Shown: piece by piece, positions 32,173 through 42,839 of the stretch
Layout of the letters: the number at the start of each line of letters is the position of its first letter
Numbering within the stretch: position 1 is the first letter of the stretch
Assembly: GCA_015350385.1 (NCBI GenBank)
Contig: WNKI01000002.1
Coordinates: 2,270,809 to 2,334,808 of the forward strand
Source: Aculops lycopersici
Lineage: Eukaryota > Arthropoda > Arachnida > Trombidiformes > Eriophyidae
Direction: 5' to 3'
Length of the DNA: 64,000 nucleotides
Translations under genes and position numbers: made by a program
The notes under the pieces: model-generated
The model's input: only the letters and a program-made list of their open reading frames with translations
Database searches by the model: none
Told to the model about the DNA's origin: nothing

Positions 32173-32201
32173 ATTTTTGTACAGGACGCCTGTACAAAAA
32201 T
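32173..32201. repeat. Perfect 13-bp hairpin with a 3-base loop
   Basis: ATTTTTGTACAGG, then ACG, then the exact reverse complement CCTGTACAAAAAT, about 750 bp upstream of the 32950 start codon. Confidence 0.8.
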
Positions 32202-32949
32202 ACAATAGGCGCGTTGAGGGGGCAAAAAGTGGCGCTGGCCAGCAGCAAGCGGCTTTCCAGAGGCTAGTGAAGCAAAAACCCCGGCAAAGCTAACGAGGAT
32301 TCAGAGTTAAAAGGGGGAAAGGAGGAAGCGTGTGCTTTGCATTTCGGCGCGTCATCTCGTATCGACTTTGGCTTACGTAGTTTGCTAGAGCTGCAGCGGT
32401 GATCGCGAAGTTACACAGAGAAACTTACTCAACACAACATCATCATCATACCAACCAAGCAGATAGACGGCGACAAATAGTCACATTGTTGTCACTCTGT
32501 TTCAGCGACGACATCGTACCTCTTTATCCTCTTCAATCGATTGGTTCGCGCGGCCTGCCTTTGGCCATCCGGCAGTAACTTATTGTGCACCTGCCTATCG
32601 ATTGTGTATCATCGTCTCTATTATTATTATTACCACTACTACTATTATCATCCTTATAAACTCCAATTATTGCCATCAATTTAAATTTATTGTTGAAATA
32701 CCAAATGATATACTAAACAAAACGAGTCGCGAGTTATAGTTTGGCTCAACTTGTTGGGTAATCAACGAGTTGCTGACGTTCAAACTTTAGAAGTTAAATC
32801 AAATAACACAAGACACTCAGATATTAGGTTATAAATGTGCAATTTGCAAACTAGATAACAATTAACTCTTTAGACAACTACTAAAAAATTTAGCTTTATA
32901 TCATAGAGAAGTTGCGGTGCAAAAGAAAACCAAAGCAAACCAAGAAAAC

Positions 32950-35900
32950 ATGGACACTTCAGCTCCTATTCCGACGCCATCGTCGTCGCAAACTCACATC
33001 AACAACAACAGCAACATTATGGCCAGTGAACAGCAATTGACTATCCAGGTGAAGCCTGTTGATTCAAACGCCCCAAGTTCAGCACAGATATCTCATCCAA
33101 CTACTATGTCAACAAGTAGTCGAGCCATCAGTCCGTCGGCCGCAAGTGATGTTATGTCAACCACCTCGTTCAACTCCTCGGCTTCCAGTAAGGCGGCCGG
33201 CAGTAGTAGCACGGTGGTTAATTGTAGCGATAACAAGAAGAACTTCAAGACCGAGTACAAGTCCAAGTTCACTCCCTTTGATCAGTATGTTTACAATGAA
33301 GTCACCGATCAATTTGAGAAGCCAGCGTCGCCGAATTTAAACCAGCAAACCTATCATCGCAATAGCAACACTAACAACACCAATGGTCATCGTGGAAACT
33401 CGTCAACACCAACCCATGAGCTACAGCAATATCACCTACACTCGCCCCAAATGTCAACCTCTAGATCAAATCAAGACTTGTCATTGGTAAACGAGTACCA
33501 GATGCCCACTGTTAGCACCCAGGATGCGAGTGTTTTCGATCCAAATGCCGCCGGCGAACCCTGCGTTAGTCGGGAGCCTTGGTACAAGGAGGTGGTTAAT
33601 AGGAAGGAGAAGGCCAATGAGTATCGATTCAAGTCAGAGGTTGGCCACAATTCGCCATTGTTGAATTTAAATAGCTCGCGTGTCGACTCGCCAGCTCAGA
33701 GTTTAATTGAAGGTGGACGAGTGGTTGCTAGTTCGCCAATTGGAAATGGATCTACATTTGGAGCTGACTCAGCATCTCAAACTGGCGATTCAAGTCAAGA
33801 TTTGGCTAGCGCAACTAAATCGCAACACCAGAGTGGCGATCAAGTTGATGCATCACAACATTCGCACACCTACAAGTTTACATCTCACGACTACAAGCGC
33901 GACCATATGATCGCCAACATGGCTAACAACAATAACTTTAAGCCACCAAAGGAGATGAAGGTCGATCCGAGAGCGTCAACCGCAACCTCAAGGTCGGCTG
34001 CCCAAGTGAGAGCAAGGAGTCAGTCGACAAGGAGAACGACGACTGCAAATGTAACCTCCTCGCGAACTGATCAGCCAATGGCTAAGAGCAACCAAACAAC
34101 ACCAACTCGCGCTATTAGATCCACGACTGCCGCAACCTCCAGTCGTATATCATCGACCGCTACAAGCACAACACCGGCTAGCAGCAGATTGACTAGCAAT
34201 CCTGTAAAGACTAGTCGCAATGCCCAAGCAGCGAGCTCAGCGAGACTATCGACAGCCAAGACCACAACATCAACCTCACGACCAACAACCTCAACCACTG
34301 CAACTCGTGGTGGAGCAACAAGTAGCGGTTCTGCCTCCTCGTCTGTAACTCGCACTACACAAATTACTTCACGAGCTAGCGTCTCACCTAGAACACCTGT
34401 TACATCAACTCGGACTACAGTAACTTCATCCACAAGAACACCAACATCAGTAACAAAGGCAACACCAAGACCCTCGACTGCTAGGACAACACCAATAAGC
34501 TCGACGACTAGACCATCGCGAGTGTCAGCAACTTCTAGTTCAACCATGAGACAGACTTCCTCGAGCACCACAACAAACACTCGCACAGGAGCACCTACAA
34601 CTAGCAATAGATCCAGTCCCAGGGGATCCAATTCAGGCGCTAGTCCAGCACCAACTCCCTCAACTTCGGCCGTGAAAAGTATCAAAACTAGATCTTTGGC
34701 GGCCGAAAAGGAGAAAGCAAAGGCTGCGGCCGAGGTAGGCCAACAAGCGACTGGTACAACAGGCGGGCCAACCACTGAGCAGCCGGCATTTGCTGAGTTC
34801 CTTGGACAGAAGTCAAACGAGTCAAGCACTGTTTTGCATGCACTTGGAACTCTGGCTGCCGTGGGTGCCGCCGAGGCAGCCGCACAAGGCATCCACATTG
34901 AAACACCACCACAACCAGAAACAGCAGCCAAGCCAGGTTTAGCAGAATCGGAATTGGAGCAGGTTCCCGTGCAACAAGTTGCCAATTTGGCCTCGGAAGA
35001 AATCTTACCTATGCATCGAATTGAGGAGCTTGAGTTTAGGCGCGATGAGGTCAGGGGAAATAATTTATCCGAAGAGCTAGCTCAGGCATTAACACATGAG
35101 GAATTCATGGACCGAGTTCGTGGTCAACCTCGAGAGGAGGCACCATGGAGCCGATTGGATCAAGAGGACGAGGAGGACCATAGAAGAGGTGTTCAAGAGA
35201 TAGAACCTGTTGTTAACGAGGCTCCTGTGGCCGTCGACGAATCTCAAGGGGAAGTTGAGGCTGAGGACAGAGTTGTACCGGTTGAGGTTCAGGATAGTGG
35301 AGCTGCTGAGGCTGCGGCAAATAGGACAACCCAATCAACTGATCAACAGGAAGCTAGTGATCTAGTAAACGGCCTTAAGGATGGACTCGTCAGTGCTGAG
35401 GACAGATTTGATTCCTCCGAAAGAGGAATGTCCTCTAACGGCTCGCAAGCTTCAGCACATCAATTGTTGAAGACGAGCGGGGAGGCACAGCAATCTTCTG
35501 GACAGAACGAGGATGATGAGCCATATAGTATAATGCCAACAACTTACTCTGACTCAACTAGAGCAGAGGAAGGCAATGGTGGTCTTGGTGATCAGGGCTC
35601 TAAGAGGCAATCTGTGGATAGAGGGCAGGACATTGCAGAGGAAGATCAAGGGCCACCTCAAGGGATTGTTGCTGAATCCGGCCGAGTTGAGAGTGCAAAT
35701 GAGCCAGTGGACGAGGTCGAAGCGAGTGAGCTGTCTAGTGATGAAGACACTGATCAGGTGAGACATAAACGAGATGTAAGTGACAACCTAACCGAGGAAA
35801 AGGATGATTATGATCATGATCGTGTGATTGTTGATGGACAAACAGGAGGAGATCTCAATGTGGATAAATTAGATCGATTGGATATTCTTCGGAAGGAGGA

Positions 35901-38898
35901 GTCCGAAGTTGATAGTGGCGACAAGTTTGATACATACGAAGTTGAGAGCAAAGACGAGAATGTTTATCGTAAAGATGACAAGAATCACGATGACCAAGAC
36001 GACGTCAAACCTGCTTCCTCTGATGATACAACTATGCAGCAGCAACAGCAACAACCTGTTTCCGGTTCAGTTGCTGATGTGTCAGCTCGTGATGCTCTAG
36101 CTGCTTCGCTTGAAAACATGAAGCTCGAAGATGAGATTAATATCTCATCAAAACAACAAGAGGACAAAGCTAGTCAGAGTGACAACGAATCCGAGGACAA
36201 CCTTTTGGAAACAACTGCCGCCTTAACCACAGCTGACACTACTCTCGAGGAAAGAGAAATTGAACTTGAAGCCCAATCTCAAGACCAAACTAGAGTTGAG
36301 CGAGACACAAGCAACATGCTACAGAATGATTCGGATCGCGAGGTGGACAGGAAAGAGGAGCAAGCGGCGAGTCGCGGCGAGTTACTAATGAATGTTGCCG
36401 ATTTGTTTGAGGTTGAGCAAAAGAGGAAACAGGAATTGGTGAAGCGAGCCGAGCTGGCGCGCCAAAGTTCATCGCCCTCTCAGGTGGAGGTCTTGTCAGC
36501 TGATCAATTAGCCGAACAATTTGCCAAACAATTCAGTGTTGAGGGTAACGAAAATAGTGAGTTGACGGCAAGCCGCCGTTCATTAAATGGTCAATCACTT
36601 GACGGCGGAGTGCAAAATGAGCAGCAACAAAAGATTGATGATGATGATTATGATGAGCAAGCTGGAGTTGGTCAGGTGAGTGTCGGTGATCACGAGGCTG
36701 GACACGAGATAGGTGCCAGCACAGGTGGCACCAGTGGTCCAGCGGCCGATTCGCAGCCAGTTTCTCGGTCATCATCGATAACGGGAGTTGGAAGTGCCGT
36801 ATTGGAAGGAGGAGTCGCAGCCGCCAACCGAACCATCGAGGAATTAGGAGCTTCGTCGGAATCAGTGGGTCGAAATTTGGGAGAGAGTTTTGAGGTTGAT
36901 CGGTTAAAAACTAGTGGGGATCAGGTAAATAAGTTTCTTCAGGGAACAGTGGAAACTGATGTTGTTCGGGCTCCAGGTGAAGAGGAAGCTAGCGGCAAGA
37001 AGGGAGATGCTGAGTCAATGGCGGTAGTAGCTGAACCTAGAAGCTCGATGGACGCAACCAACCGGAAGCAAGCAAATTTGTTTGATGGACTTAGCGGCGA
37101 TCAAGTTACAGTGACCACGAGCAGCACGGTCGCCGACAAAGTGACCGTCGAATCGGATGGCGGAGATCAACACCAGAAGCACGACTTGGGGTTTGACGAC
37201 GACGACGACGACGAGCAATTGGAAAATTCTCCTCAAGAGCCACGAGCAGCATCACCAACAACAACAACAGTCGACCATTTGGACATTGAGAGCGAAGAGC
37301 ACTTGAAGTTGAGCAATCATTTGACCAACAGCGACGACGAGCTAATCCTAGCGCCACCTAGAACCAGCAACTCGGATGCTATTGACGCTCTGCCTGCTGC
37401 CAATTCCCCCTCTGCCGCTGCCTCTACAATAACAACCACCATCGCTTCTGCCAACGATGATGATGATGTTGATGACATTTCATCTAACGAGGAGCACGGT
37501 GGTGTAGGAGGCGGAAACAAAACTACCAACAGCGCAGGTGACTTGCAGGATCTAGTTGCAACACCGACCACCTCAAGGCGATCCCAATCGCCGGATCGTT
37601 ACACGGAGGAGGCAAACATGGACAAGCTGGCCCAATTGGACCACGACGAGGATGATCATCAAATCGAGGAGCAGCGAGTTGAGCTTGCGGACGGATCAAG
37701 AGCCAGTGCGGCGATTGAGCAGCCAACGGTGGCCGAGAATAGAGTTGAAATGTCAAGCTTGCGATCGGGTGCAATGATCGGCGACATTTCGCCGACCAAC
37801 TTCAGCATTTCGCGTCTCAAGTTGGGCCAACACCGCGACAACTTCGACGACGACGACGACGATGACGACATGGGTGACGGTATCAATTTGTTAGCTAGCC
37901 AACATCATCATCAGCAGCAGCATGGAGGCGACAACATGATGGATCCAATTGGATCGGCAGCCACCTCAAGTCCCATTTTCGTCTCCAACTCTAATGAGAT
38001 GTTCCAATTCAATCCCGTGAGCGAAAGTCGAGGCGTCAACTTGGTTCACGACAACGACGACTCTAGTAACGTCGCCGAGCAACTCAGTGATCTGACGCGA
38101 GCGGCAAGAGTGTCAAGTGATGAAGAGGTAGGCGGAACCGGCAAGACCACAACTACATCCGGTCAATTGGATTTGTCCAATATGGAGGTTTCGCCAAATA
38201 CCATTGCGGCAACGGTCAAGCAAATTCAGCAATCACCTCAGCATTCAGCACTACAGCACGGGGAGCTTCATCGGCAATTCCATATTGATTCCAATAACCA
38301 GCAAGCAGGTGAGCGCCAAGGAGAGGAGGTGGAGGATTCCGTGTTGAGGCGGCCAAAGTCTTTGGAGTCAAGTGACGAGACTCAGGATTCAGGTGAACTG
38401 CTGGTGGATAACAACCAATCGAAGGTAGAGTTTAGTCAAGAGGGCGAATCGATTGAAAAAGCGCAACACCAACTACAACAAGCAACATCACACTCCAAGT
38501 CAAACTCAAGCGCTAGCTCCGTCTCCTCGTCCTACGAGCGAATCAATGTTGACGAGGCGCGAGAAATCACCAAGCTGGATGGACGACAGGAAGTTCAAAC
38601 GACTTTTGGCTCCACAACCAACCAACCGACAACTTTCGAGCTTTTAGATACCAAAAATGACAACAACAATTCCTCAGCTATTGCCCCCACTCTTTTAGGT
38701 TACACTACCACCACAGGAACAGCAACCGCTGATTCAGTATCATTTGGAGCGACCGGGGACGATATTATGCAAGACCACCAAGAGTTTGCTGCTAACCTGG
38801 GTGACCAGCAGACTAGACAAGTGACCACTACAAGCAACATAATTGAGACCACCACTTCTACTACGGAAATTAGGCCAAAAGAAAATCTTCTTGATTAA
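32950..38898 (+). CDS. Large disordered Ser/Thr-rich then acidic protein, family not recognised
   Basis: A single-exon 1982-residue protein that I cannot assign. The start is the ATG of MDTSAPIPTP; an upstream GTG extends the frame 11 codons but is not a credible start. Two short blocks look constrained: FTPFDQYVYNEVTDQFEKP (about 106-124) and PWYKEVVNRKEKANEYRFKS (about 210-229). Residues about 335-600 are basic and dominated by Ser, Thr and Arg, resembling microtubule-associated proteins in composition. From about 650 on it is strongly acidic, with Asp and Gln runs and short charged helices (EVEQKRKQELVKRAELARQ). I see no signal peptide, transmembrane segment or enzymatic motif. A weak resemblance of the PWYK block to sorbin-homology motifs is not enough to name it. 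The long open frame without stops, plus a poly(A) signal 62 bp after the stop, makes a real gene very likely; cytoskeletal association is speculation. Confidence 0.85.
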   Translation: MDTSAPIPTPSSSQTHINNNSNIMASEQQLTIQVKPVDSNAPSSAQISHPTTMSTSSRAISPSAASDVMSTTSFNSSASSKAAGSSSTVVNCSDNKKNFKTEYKSKFTPFDQYVYNEVTDQFEKPASPNLNQQTYHRNSNTNNTNGHRGNSSTPTHELQQYHLHSPQMSTSRSNQDLSLVNEYQMPTVSTQDASVFDPNAAGEPCVSREPWYKEVVNRKEKANEYRFKSEVGHNSPLLNLNSSRVDSPAQSLIEGGRVVASSPIGNGSTFGADSASQTGDSSQDLASATKSQHQSGDQVDASQHSHTYKFTSHDYKRDHMIANMANNNNFKPPKEMKVDPRASTATSRSAAQVRARSQSTRRTTTANVTSSRTDQPMAKSNQTTPTRAIRSTTAATSSRISSTATSTTPASSRLTSNPVKTSRNAQAASSARLSTAKTTTSTSRPTTSTTATRGGATSSGSASSSVTRTTQITSRASVSPRTPVTSTRTTVTSSTRTPTSVTKATPRPSTARTTPISSTTRPSRVSATSSSTMRQTSSSTTTNTRTGAPTTSNRSSPRGSNSGASPAPTPSTSAVKSIKTRSLAAEKEKAKAAAEVGQQATGTTGGPTTEQPAFAEFLGQKSNESSTVLHALGTLAAVGAAEAAAQGIHIETPPQPETAAKPGLAESELEQVPVQQVANLASEEILPMHRIEELEFRRDEVRGNNLSEELAQALTHEEFMDRVRGQPREEAPWSRLDQEDEEDHRRGVQEIEPVVNEAPVAVDESQGEVEAEDRVVPVEVQDSGAAEAAANRTTQSTDQQEASDLVNGLKDGLVSAEDRFDSSERGMSSNGSQASAHQLLKTSGEAQQSSGQNEDDEPYSIMPTTYSDSTRAEEGNGGLGDQGSKRQSVDRGQDIAEEDQGPPQGIVAESGRVESANEPVDEVEASELSSDEDTDQVRHKRDVSDNLTEEKDDYDHDRVIVDGQTGGDLNVDKLDRLDILRKEESEVDSGDKFDTYEVESKDENVYRKDDKNHDDQDDVKPASSDDTTMQQQQQQPVSGSVADVSARDALAASLENMKLEDEINISSKQQEDKASQSDNESEDNLLETTAALTTADTTLEEREIELEAQSQDQTRVERDTSNMLQNDSDREVDRKEEQAASRGELLMNVADLFEVEQKRKQELVKRAELARQSSSPSQVEVLSADQLAEQFAKQFSVEGNENSELTASRRSLNGQSLDGGVQNEQQQKIDDDDYDEQAGVGQVSVGDHEAGHEIGASTGGTSGPAADSQPVSRSSSITGVGSAVLEGGVAAANRTIEELGASSESVGRNLGESFEVDRLKTSGDQVNKFLQGTVETDVVRAPGEEEASGKKGDAESMAVVAEPRSSMDATNRKQANLFDGLSGDQVTVTTSSTVADKVTVESDGGDQHQKHDLGFDDDDDDEQLENSPQEPRAASPTTTTVDHLDIESEEHLKLSNHLTNSDDELILAPPRTSNSDAIDALPAANSPSAAASTITTTIASANDDDDVDDISSNEEHGGVGGGNKTTNSAGDLQDLVATPTTSRRSQSPDRYTEEANMDKLAQLDHDEDDHQIEEQRVELADGSRASAAIEQPTVAENRVEMSSLRSGAMIGDISPTNFSISRLKLGQHRDNFDDDDDDDDMGDGINLLASQHHHQQQHGGDNMMDPIGSAATSSPIFVSNSNEMFQFNPVSESRGVNLVHDNDDSSNVAEQLSDLTRAARVSSDEEVGGTGKTTTTSGQLDLSNMEVSPNTIAATVKQIQQSPQHSALQHGELHRQFHIDSNNQQAGERQGEEVEDSVLRRPKSLESSDETQDSGELLVDNNQSKVEFSQEGESIEKAQHQLQQATSHSKSNSSASSVSSSYERINVDEAREITKLDGRQEVQTTFGSTTNQPTTFELLDTKNDNNNSSAIAPTLLGYTTTTGTATADSVSFGATGDDIMQDHQEFAANLGDQQTRQVTTTSNIIETTTSTTEIRPKENLLD

Positions 38899-38959
38899 TT
38901 ATAACACTACTAACAATAATTATAATTATAACTATTATTATAACTATAACTATAGCTAT

Positions 38960-38965
38960 AATAAA
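38960..38965 (+). terminator. AATAAA poly(A) signal of the disordered-protein gene
   Basis: The first AATAAA after the stop codon, 62 bp downstream, following an AT-rich run of TATAAC-like units. Confidence 0.6.
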
Positions 38966-40890
38966 CCTAGAACTTGATATCAAATTTCAGTACAACAAGA
39001 CACCAACAATAATAACAAAAATGTACACGTAGGTTAATAATGCAATGGATTAACCTTGACTTGCTCTCTAGCTCTTTTGTCTAGCTCTCGCCACTTGATA
39101 CAGATGACCGCAAGGGCTATCCCTCACTAATGCATAATTCTCCATCTCACTCTTGGATTCAGGTTTAGTATCTCGCTGGTCCGTAGTGGTGGTGGTGGTG
39201 CTGACCCATTAAGCCAAGACAGCTCGAGTGACAGATGCAGCGAAAGTCTTGGCAAGTTAGTCGGCTCGTTGAGCAACCAGTGAGATTAGAGAGAGGTTGA
39301 GAGTGGAAAGGGGAGTCCATTAACAACACAAGACGCTTGTGTCCGGTTCAATGAACGCATATGGCCGCTAGTTGGTTGCATGTATGACGACGAGTCGACG
39401 ATTACATTAGCAAGACTCTGAGTCAGCAAATTGGATATGCTAACTCAACTCTTCTCCCAAGTGAACCAACCACCGAGCGCAACCAACAGTCTCGAGGTCA
39501 GCGGGCCGGCCAAAATTACAATGACATTTTGAGTTTATCGTCATCTTAGTTTAAGTCGCTAGTTGTATCTTGCACAGCCACAACAACAACCCTCACCACT
39601 GAAACCAGAGGCCGAGTAAGCGGATGTGGCGGCTTACAAAGCGCAATCTACAAAGACCACCACCACGATGAGGTGACGTAGGAAGAGTTCATTTTGTTAT
39701 GTCAAGCTGGTGGTGGTTATTCTAATCATTAGTGGTAAACAAAAGTAGCCTACAACTTCTAGTTGTTGGGGTGCTCGTGTGGGTGGCCGCGTGGCGTGTA
39801 ATTTATTCGCCTGCCGCCACTTCCGCCCAAAGTCTCGAGCCCATTGGCTTGTGTACACTTCAAGCGGGAGAGAGAGCGCGCACTTCTGGCCCATTGCAAA
39901 GCTCGTGAGGCTCCATATGGTGTCGGTTAGTCCATTGGAGGTAGTGGTAGTGATGATGGTGGTTGTAGCGAGTGAGATCCACGGCGGCAGAGGCGACAGC
40001 CGTAGAGGCAACCACCCCAAGTTGGCAGCTAGATTCCGAAAGCCGCTAGTGGGCGCCACTGCGTATTTTTAATATCAAATCCATTGGAAAGAGGGGGAAA
40101 GTGGAGTGAAGTGAAGTAAACTAAGCAAGTGATCACATTACTCCATGTTTGCGGTCGCTGTTCTGTGGCCACCACTCTTTTAATGAACTGGTCGTCGCCG
40201 CCACCGCTGTGACTTGAGCCCAGAGCCTCGGGTTTTGTTCAAGTCAAGGCAGACGAGCGACCTACAAGCGATCAATCGATCTCTCGATGGATCGCTCGCT
40301 CGATATATTGCTCAACTGACGGCTAATCCTCAGGTGGCTGGCTCTGCACCGAAGTCCAAAGTTCAGTGATGGTTTCGGTTTGGATTAGAACACTTTGAGT
40401 TGAGATGAGATAAACTCGCTCCTTTGGGCGCCAAATTGGGCCTTTAGTTGAGAGGTAAAGGTAAACTTTGCTCCATGTGGAGCAGTAGAGAACATTGAGC
40501 CGGCGGACGGAAGTCGCCGGCTGCCGCTCTGTTTTATGAAAGCCAATATAATTTTAGCGGGCAAAACTGGAGGCTTTAGGTGAAGATTTTTCTTTTTGTA
40601 AAATGAGGTGATGGTTGAACTGGATGAAAAAAGAGGCAAATAACTCGGCGAAGCTCGCTAGCCGTAGGACTAACAAGCTCGCCAGCCACCGACCGCTATG
40701 GATTTTGCGTTCTGCGTTCGAACGTGCGGAGCGAGTTTTTCTATGGGCGACGCGCATATGTGCTCATACACAAATTGTGCGTATTTCGCTCCACATAAAA
40801 CGCAACCTGTAATGACGCAATGCGCTTGCTAGTCAAATGTTGGTCGTTGTTTAACAAGTCAAAAAGCTCGATAAGAGTAATAGTGTTTTA

Positions 40891-40891
40891 G

Positions 40892-40926
<35 letters not shown>

Positions 40927-40943
40927 GATGATGATGATGATGT
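40891..40943. repeat. (GTT)12 followed by (GAT)n trinucleotide repeat
   Basis: A compound microsatellite: about twelve GTT units pass directly into about six GAT units. Confidence 0.85.
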
Positions 40944-42803
40944 AGATGAAAACATCTGACGGCTAAATGTTTTCTCATCTACGAGCGAGCGACGATAATC
41001 TTGGTAGCCAGTTGAAATATTTCGTTGCATTCAATCAAGTCTAAACAGACATCTGGTATTTCAGCGAGCGAGTCTATGAGAAAACATTGATGCACCTGCT
41101 TTGGTCTAGATTTATTCATCCTGTAGGCCGACTACATTTTCAAATTTTGACAGACTTTCGAATACGAATGAGAGAGAGCACGTTAATCGCGCACCTGATG
41201 CACTAATTACGTTGTAAGTTAACGATGAATCTCAACCTTGCACCTGTGATCATACGAAAGCCTCCTCAAACTTTTACTTCTTCAATTCGTCGCCCAAGTT
41301 CCAATGTAACGGGAAAGATTCAATGATAATTCGGTTGCCATGAGGGAACGAGCAAGCGAGTTGTGGTGCATCCCAACCGCAATTTCCGGCCTCCAAACTG
41401 AGTGTCGCAAATCAAATTTTCTCCTCGAAAATCAATATGCGCCACTTGTCTGCATTTGAAACAAATGACACGCACTCAAAAGACAAACAAACCAATAAAC
41501 AATCCAAGCGACAAAACTAACTTAGCTCGCCGCTTCTAAATCCATCGCCTGTCATAAGGGCGCCGGTTTTTGTGAGCGAGTTTATTTGAGAGAAAAAGCG
41601 GGAGAGATGGGAGGCTATATGCACTGGCAACTAGCTGCTGGTTGCAGCCCCACATTATATCTCGCGGCCAGATTATCATTGTTGTCTCCCTCTCTTTCTC
41701 TGTAGCAAGTCTCCGGGGACAATGGGAACGATCGGGCATGCATGCAGGCAACATATTCAAATTTATCCAGCAGCGGTTGAGTTTATTGCCAACAAACGCC
41801 ATTAGGTAACCACCGACCAACGAGCTGATTTCTTTCCGGTTTTCCCGTAGCTTCTCTGGTCCAAATCAACTGCGGATGCTGCCAATTGATCGATCTACTT
41901 TTACATAGACACACGCGCCAGCTTCCGCTGCAAATTCAATTCGATTCGTGGTGAATCCGCGCCAGTGAGTCGCGAGTATCAGTATCACTCTCAACTCACT
42001 CCCACTTCCGCTTCCTCTTCCACTTCAACCACCTGCTTCGAAACGCTCGCTTGCGTAACTCGAGCCTCCGTCGCTGCTAATGTTGCTACAGCCGTCGCCA
42101 CTGCTGCTTACAAGCCAACATAAGGAAGCAAAGGCGCATGCGTCGGCGCCCGGAGCTTCCATATGGTCATTTCGGGTCGCCTTGCATTCGGCTACTCCAA
42201 TTCCACGCACTATTGTTGTGCAATCGAATAAATCGGCCAAACACCTCTAGCTTCTTCCCCTTTGAATAGAAGCTAAACTCGGGCGAAAGTTGAAAGCTTA
42301 CTTGGCCACTGCCGCCGTGGTCAGTTTCAAGTGGAACGCTAGAGGCGGCGCCATTTTGGCATTGTGCAGTCAATTAGTCTTAAGTGGCAATGCAATGATT
42401 GCGGTTGCCGTCATTCAGGTTCCGTGATTTCTCTTTGAATGGCCAACCACTCAATTACCTGAATCGCTCGCGCACCGGCGATACACGAGTGGTCAGCTAC
42501 TCGTAGTGGTGGTGCGTGGTGGTCGCATTAGTGGAGGGTGGAATGGGAGACAGGTAGACGACAAGTTTGGCGGCAACTTTTTTTGAACGCGGCGATGAAC
42601 TTTCACCGGAATCGCTATGGGTCGATTGGGGAAACTAAAGTTATTGGTGTGTGAGTGACCCCATTACAATTGGGGCCGGACTTTGTTATCCCATTGCTTT
42701 GTATTGTATTTGCCAATTGTCTCTCTATCTGAGTCTAAAAAGTGGGCGATTCGATGAGCCGGTGTCAGTTTGGAAAGCAATCGGATTGATGCCGTTGTTG
42801 TTG

Positions 42804-42839
42804 TTTTCGATTTCGATTTCGATTTCGATTTCGATTTCG
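42804..42839. repeat. (TTTCGA)n hexanucleotide repeat
   Basis: About six units of TTTCGA in non-coding DNA. Confidence 0.85.

Larger units (their letters stand above)
20621..32949. other. 12.3-kb region without supported genes between FoxQ2 and the large disordered-protein gene
   Basis: FoxQ2 (minus) and the 32950 gene (plus) diverge across this region, so it must hold both upstream flanks. All open frames are short, mostly lack ATG starts and resemble no family. The DNA is rich in simple repeats, CACCTG/CAGGTG E-box cores and GA or GTT runs. A 13-bp perfect hairpin lies at 32173. Distal enhancers or non-coding transcripts are likely, but I see no defined RNA gene. Confidence 0.6.

Noticed and set aside
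34071..34985. 304-residue hydrophobic-looking minus-strand frame
   Set aside because: It is the antisense shadow of the Ser/Thr-rich repeats in the 32950-38898 gene; Val/Leu/Ala richness follows from the complementary codons.
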